From Paraburkholderia caribensis (GTDB lineage Bacteria > Pseudomonadota > Gammaproteobacteria > Burkholderiales > Burkholderiaceae): DNA of 64,000 nucleotides. The stretch covers positions 2,826,531 to 2,890,530 of the forward strand of contig NZ_CP026102.1 in the NCBI RefSeq assembly GCF_002902945.1. Reading direction: 5' to 3'. The notes below the pieces were generated by a model. The model did not search any database, had not been told where the DNA came from, and was given only the letters and a program-made list of their open reading frames with translations. Made by a program: the position numbers and the translations under genes. This document shows, one piece after another, positions 60,876 to 64,000 of this stretch (position 1 is its first letter; each line of letters begins with the position of its first letter).

Positions 60876-62081
60876 TCAGCTCAACGCCGAAGTTTGCGAC
60901 GTATCCATGAAGCGTGTCACGGCAGCCAAGCGCGAGCCGCCCGTTCCCGACGAGTGCTCGCATTCGGGACAAAGGAGCTCATACCGGTGATCGACCTGTG
61001 AAAGCTCCGGTTCACCTTCGGCGCATTTCGGACAGCGAGCCGGTACGGCAACGTGTCCATCGGCGGCCGTTCCGATCGAATCCAATTCCTGCGTGCTCAG
61101 CCTGCCCGCACTTGCCAGTTGACAGAGCAATTCCGCAACGGCTGGGTCGATGCTTTGCTGGGCGCGCAACGCAGTCATCTGGCGCGTCAGCAGATCGAGT
61201 TCGTCAGATTGTTCGCGCAGTTGCGCCTCCAGCCGGTCGCCCCTCGCCTTGGCAGCCGCCAGTTGCTGGATGAATTCGAATTCCTTCCGGCTCGCATCGC
61301 GCACCCCCGTCTGATACGTCGCAGCCATCGCACGCAAGGAGTCCAGTTCCACGAGCATCGGCTTGACGCGACGCTCGGCCTCGGCCACGGCATCCTTGAT
61401 CTGTTGCGCGTAATGCTCGGCGTTTTGCCGCATTTCGGCGTGCAACCCATCGATACGGTCGCGCAGCCCCGCGTTCGTCGACTGTTCGGCATCAAGACGC
61501 TTGCGCAACGATTCATTCTCAGCTTCCAGCCGGCGCACGGACGTCTTCAATCCTTCTTGATGTGCCGATCCGCTGGTGTTCACTGAGGCAAGTTGCGTCT
61601 CAAGAACACGCACGCGTTCCCAGGCGGCGTCGGCGCGTGCCTCGCTGCGCTGTATAGCTTCCTCAGAAACTTCTTTTCGAATCTTGCCTTCGTGAGAATC
61701 GCGCTCGGCCGCGGCGCGCAACGCATGCAGTTCCTGGCGTTCGTGATCGAGCGATGCCTTGGCGTGTGACAACGCATCTTCGAAGAGCGCGCCCAATAGT
61801 TCGCCCGCCTTTTCTTCCAACGCCTTGGGAATGACGCCGGCGCCGACGCGTACGCGGGAGGCAGAGCGAATCCGCTCCCAGAAACTGTCGATGTCTTTCG
61901 GGATGTCGCTGGCGCTGCCCGTTTGCGTCAAGTCACGCACGGCAGCCATTGAAGGACGAATGCCGAGGTCGAAGAAGAGGCGTTTGCAGGCGTGAAGGGA
62001 CAGTTCCTGGCGACGGGCCCCATTGGCACGCAGTGTATCGAGTTCTTGTCGGATAGCTTGGCGTTCTTCGTCCAGATTCAT
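60876..62081 (-). CDS. KfrA-type DNA-binding coiled-coil protein with C-terminal zinc ribbon
   Basis: 401 residues from the ATG at 62079-62081 (a longer frame to 62237 lacks a good start). The N-terminal KfrA-like DNA-binding region (about 25-140, GIRPSMAAVRDLTQTGSASDIPKDIDSFW) leads into a long heptad-rich coiled coil (about 105-320). The C terminus holds a zinc ribbon, CPKC (C350) and CPEC (C371). KfrA proteins of plasmids are autoregulated DNA-binding filament-like partition accessories. The zinc ribbon is not part of the plasmid KfrA I recall. It lies next to the origin and has an inverted repeat just upstream. Confidence 0.85.
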   Translation of the reverse strand: MNLDEERQAIRQELDTLRANGARRQELSLHACKRLFFDLGIRPSMAAVRDLTQTGSASDIPKDIDSFWERIRSASRVRVGAGVIPKALEEKAGELLGALFEDALSHAKASLDHERQELHALRAAAERDSHEGKIRKEVSEEAIQRSEARADAAWERVRVLETQLASVNTSGSAHQEGLKTSVRRLEAENESLRKRLDAEQSTNAGLRDRIDGLHAEMRQNAEHYAQQIKDAVAEAERRVKPMLVELDSLRAMAATYQTGVRDASRKEFEFIQQLAAAKARGDRLEAQLREQSDELDLLTRQMTALRAQQSIDPAVAELLCQLASAGRLSTQELDSIGTAADGHVAVPARCPKCAEGEPELSQVDHRYELLCPECEHSSGTGGSRLAAVTRFMDTSQTSALS

Positions 62082-62094
62082 GATTGTCTCTACG

Positions 62095-62130
62095 CTACGT
62101 GAATTCGACGAATCATAACAATTTACGTAG
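62095..62130. promoter_or_regulatory. Inverted repeat upstream of the KfrA-type gene
   Basis: CTACGTGAATT (62095-62105) and AATTTACGTAG (62120-62130) are complementary at 10 of 11 positions, 14 bases apart. They begin 14 bp before the gene start, as expected for an autoregulatory operator. Confidence 0.6.
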
Positions 62131-62239
62131 TGTTCGTTACGTTTTCTCGTTTGGGTGCGTCTTTCTTGCCACACTCGATCAGATGGAGACAAATTCGGCG
62201 CATCGGTGTCGACGGCGACGGTTGATCCGTGAAACAAAT

Positions 62240-62440
62240 CGAAGAATACCTGCTAAGCCGTTGTTAATAAATATGTTTAGGTGCTAGCAAGATGTTTTGG
62301 CACTGTTTCACGGAGGCACAGTCCGTTCTGGATCTGGGTCTTGTTGTATTTGCGGAAGCTCACGGGGCGTCTCGTTGAGAGTAATAAAAGTAAACACCTT
62401 TGAACCCTAGTTAAAGACGTTAACGCCAGTCAGAAGCCTT
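62240..62440. other. AT-rich segment beside the iteron array
   Basis: Markedly AT-rich for this genome, with stretches such as TTGTTAATAAATATG (62262-62276) and GAGTAATAAAAGTAAAC. It lies between the KfrA-type gene and the iterons, a typical place for an origin unwinding element. No clear DnaA box was found by eye. Unwinding is inferred from composition and position. Confidence 0.5.
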
Positions 62441-62466
62441 ACTGGATAAGGCGCAGCGCCCGATCA

Positions 62467-63880
62467 GGTGAAGGTTTACGGGACGGATGGTGAGCTTTGG
62501 CAGGATAGTTGAGTGATGAGGTTCAGGGACACGGGTGAGCCGGCCCGGGAAAGATCGTGAGTGGCTTCGGGAGCGCCCCGATAGTGGCCGCTGATGTTAG
62601 GTGAAGGTTTTCGGGAGTCATCTGTTGATTGCGGCCCGTACACGCTGGTTGCTTCGATTTTGCACCTGCGCAAGCGTGGTGAGGGGATTCAGGAGGACGG
62701 CTCGGGCGCGATATGAGGCGATTTTACGAGTCCGGCGAGCCCTCGGTGAGCCATCACGGGAGAAAACGAAGGGCGAAGGTGAGATTTTTCGGGGCGGGGG
62801 AGTCATTTTGAGCCGATCTTGGGCATGCGATGCACAAAGGTGAGGTTTTACGGGAGTGGAAGTGTTCTTCCTTTCGATGTTTGCAGCCACCCGGATTTCA
62901 AGGGTGAGCGGATTCGGGACACCCAAAATGTACGCATATCTTGGGCCAGAATCGCGGCGGAAAGCCGAAAGGTGAGATGTTACGGGACGTGTTAGGCGTC
63001 GATTGCAGCGAAAAGGTGAGGAAATGCGGGACCAATTCTGCAAAAATTCCCGCCGAACGTAGTGCCGGTGCGGTCCGACGCGATCCGTCGATCACCCTGC
63101 GGTTTTGCTCAGGTGAGGCTTTTCGGGAGTGCGGTTTGTCCAGTTTTTAGGCACGGGTTTACGTCATGACTCGCTACAGGTGAGACTTTTCAGGAGGTTG
63201 TCGCCTTGCCTGCCGATCGATCGGGCAAATCGATGTGTGCTAAGTGCCTAAATTGATTGGCTTTTCGTCGATTTTTGTCAAAAGGTGAGGATATTCGGGG
63301 GCTGAGGGACTGTTGCGGACCGATTCATTCATGACGAGCGATCGCTGCCCAGGTGAGAACATACGGGAGCATTTTCCCGTCAACGATTGATCAGTAGGAC
63401 GCGAAATACCGCCGGATCTCGGCTTGAGCGATGCCAAAGGTGAGAGTATTCGGGGGCCCGGTACTCGGTGCGTTGTCTGATGACCGATCGCCAAGGGTGC
63501 TAGCGGTGCCCGGATTTAACATTCCGCCTTCAGGGTGCCATTCATGGACGGGTGACGTTGCTCCAGATGATGGACGGGAGCACGCCGGACGGACGGCGAG
63601 TTGAACCGCGCGATGTACAAGTGGATCCTCGATTCCGACAGTACCCAGCGCGCAGCGAGCGAGGCACGTCTTAACAGCGCGCGCTTGTCCGGGCTGTCTC
63701 CCGGTGGCGCTGGCAACCCAAACCGGCGTCGCAGATTTGCGACGCTCGCAACGGTGAGAATCTTCAGGAAGGAATTTGCCGGCTTCTGGTGCGGCTAGTT
63801 TGACGGCGTTTACGCCTGGTCCGCGACCATCAACGTCGCCAGCAGAGGCTTCTGACGTTGAACGGTGAGGGTTTGCGGGA
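62467..63880 (+). repeat. Iteron array, candidate replication origin (19 copies)
   Basis: Nineteen 17-bp direct repeats (GGTGAGNNTTTNCGGGA) on the plus strand, starting at 62467, 62489, 62534, 62556, 62600, 62678, 62745, 62778, 62839, 62903, 62971, 63015, 63112, 63179, 63284, 63352, 63439, 63753 and 63864. Some are degenerate in the middle; the GGTGA start and the C(G/A)GG end are kept. The 1.4 kb holds no supported gene. Such arrays bind a Rep initiator in iteron replicons. The expected initiator gene is not in the window. Confidence 0.85.
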
Positions 63881-64000
63881 CCCGCTCCTGGTGAGTCGGG
63901 CGGGGTAAACTGATTTCACCCAACGTAGGTGAGAGAGGCGCTATAGACGTGCATCACCACAGCCGGTATGCTTTCGCAAAATCTCTTCCCGACTCGACGC
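63881..64000. other. Right end of window, past the last iteron
   Basis: No supported gene. One partial iteron (GGTGAGAGAGG at about 63928) is visible. The replication and partition genes probably begin to the right of base 64000. Confidence 0.4.

Noticed and set aside
62440..62450. Possible DnaA box (TTATCCAGT on the minus strand)
   Set aside because: Only seven of nine bases match TTATCCACA and no second box is near; too weak to list as a DnaA site.
62618..63798. Open reading frames across the iteron array
   Set aside because: They are made of repeated iteron codons, have no ribosome sites and show no domain; non-coding in my view.
1..64000. tRNA or rRNA genes
   Set aside because: None recognised by eye on either strand; a covariance-model search would be needed to exclude them.

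Overview
The window is GC-rich and densely coded, and reads as Burkholderiaceae of the Paraburkholderia/Caballeronia type. The evidence is the DUF4148, DUF2242 and SYLF proteins, the HpaR-like MarR, the hopanoid radical SAM protein and the codon use. The right end looks like the left flank of a secondary-chromosome or megaplasmid origin. It has a KfrA-type protein gene, then an AT-rich gap, then about 1.4 kb of directly repeated 17-bp iterons (GGTGAGNNTTTNCGGGA). The Rep and Par genes would be expected just beyond base 64000. That is inference, because no initiator gene lies in the window.

Layout. 1-207: start of an L-asparaginase II gene (minus). 389-7205: a small secreted protein, then a signalling operon of hybrid kinase, CheR, CheB and a receiver-kinase. 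7414-10596: DUF2242 lipoprotein and flagellar stator genes motAB. 10905-20356: SYLF lipoprotein, outer-membrane protein, several divergent regulator/target pairs (GlxA/SDR, LysR/amino-acid binding protein) and two parS-like palindromes. 20367-22540: a 61-bp tandem repeat and a long nested palindrome interrupted by an intact IS256-family element with an 8-bp target duplication. 22602-26864: catabolic cluster (DUF2783, FAD monooxygenase, MFS importer, LuxR regulator). 27124-33674: SBP56/methanethiol oxidase with a membrane partner, purine-nucleoside type BMP binding protein plus deaminase, and cytochrome b561 with two YceI proteins. 33797-50847: MazG-like hydrolase, penicillin acylase with divergent XRE regulator, ankyrin/LD-carboxypeptidase pair, MFS, cupin, probable hopanoid C-3 methylase, diguanylate cyclase, hybrid kinase. 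51242-59099: quinone-oxidoreductase-like MDR, LysR, TetR/DUF1348, YceI lipoprotein, and the threonine-degradation pair tdh-kbl with a divergent XRE-cupin regulator. 59144-62130: a small gene under a perfect LexA box, a degenerate tyrosine-recombinase-like protein and a KfrA/zinc-ribbon coiled-coil protein. 62240-63880: AT-rich segment and 19 iterons.

The most striking observation is that the iteron is not confined to the origin. At least 13 near-perfect single copies sit in intergenic gaps from 17.6 kb to 60.8 kb. Twelve of these are in the orientation opposite to the origin array, and they become denser toward the origin. Together with parS-like sites, the SOS-box gene, the recombinase-like protein and the KfrA protein, this suggests a replicon-maintenance neighbourhood that extends about 45 kb from the origin. 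The dispersed sites could titrate or handcuff an initiator. The sites are seen directly; their function is inferred.
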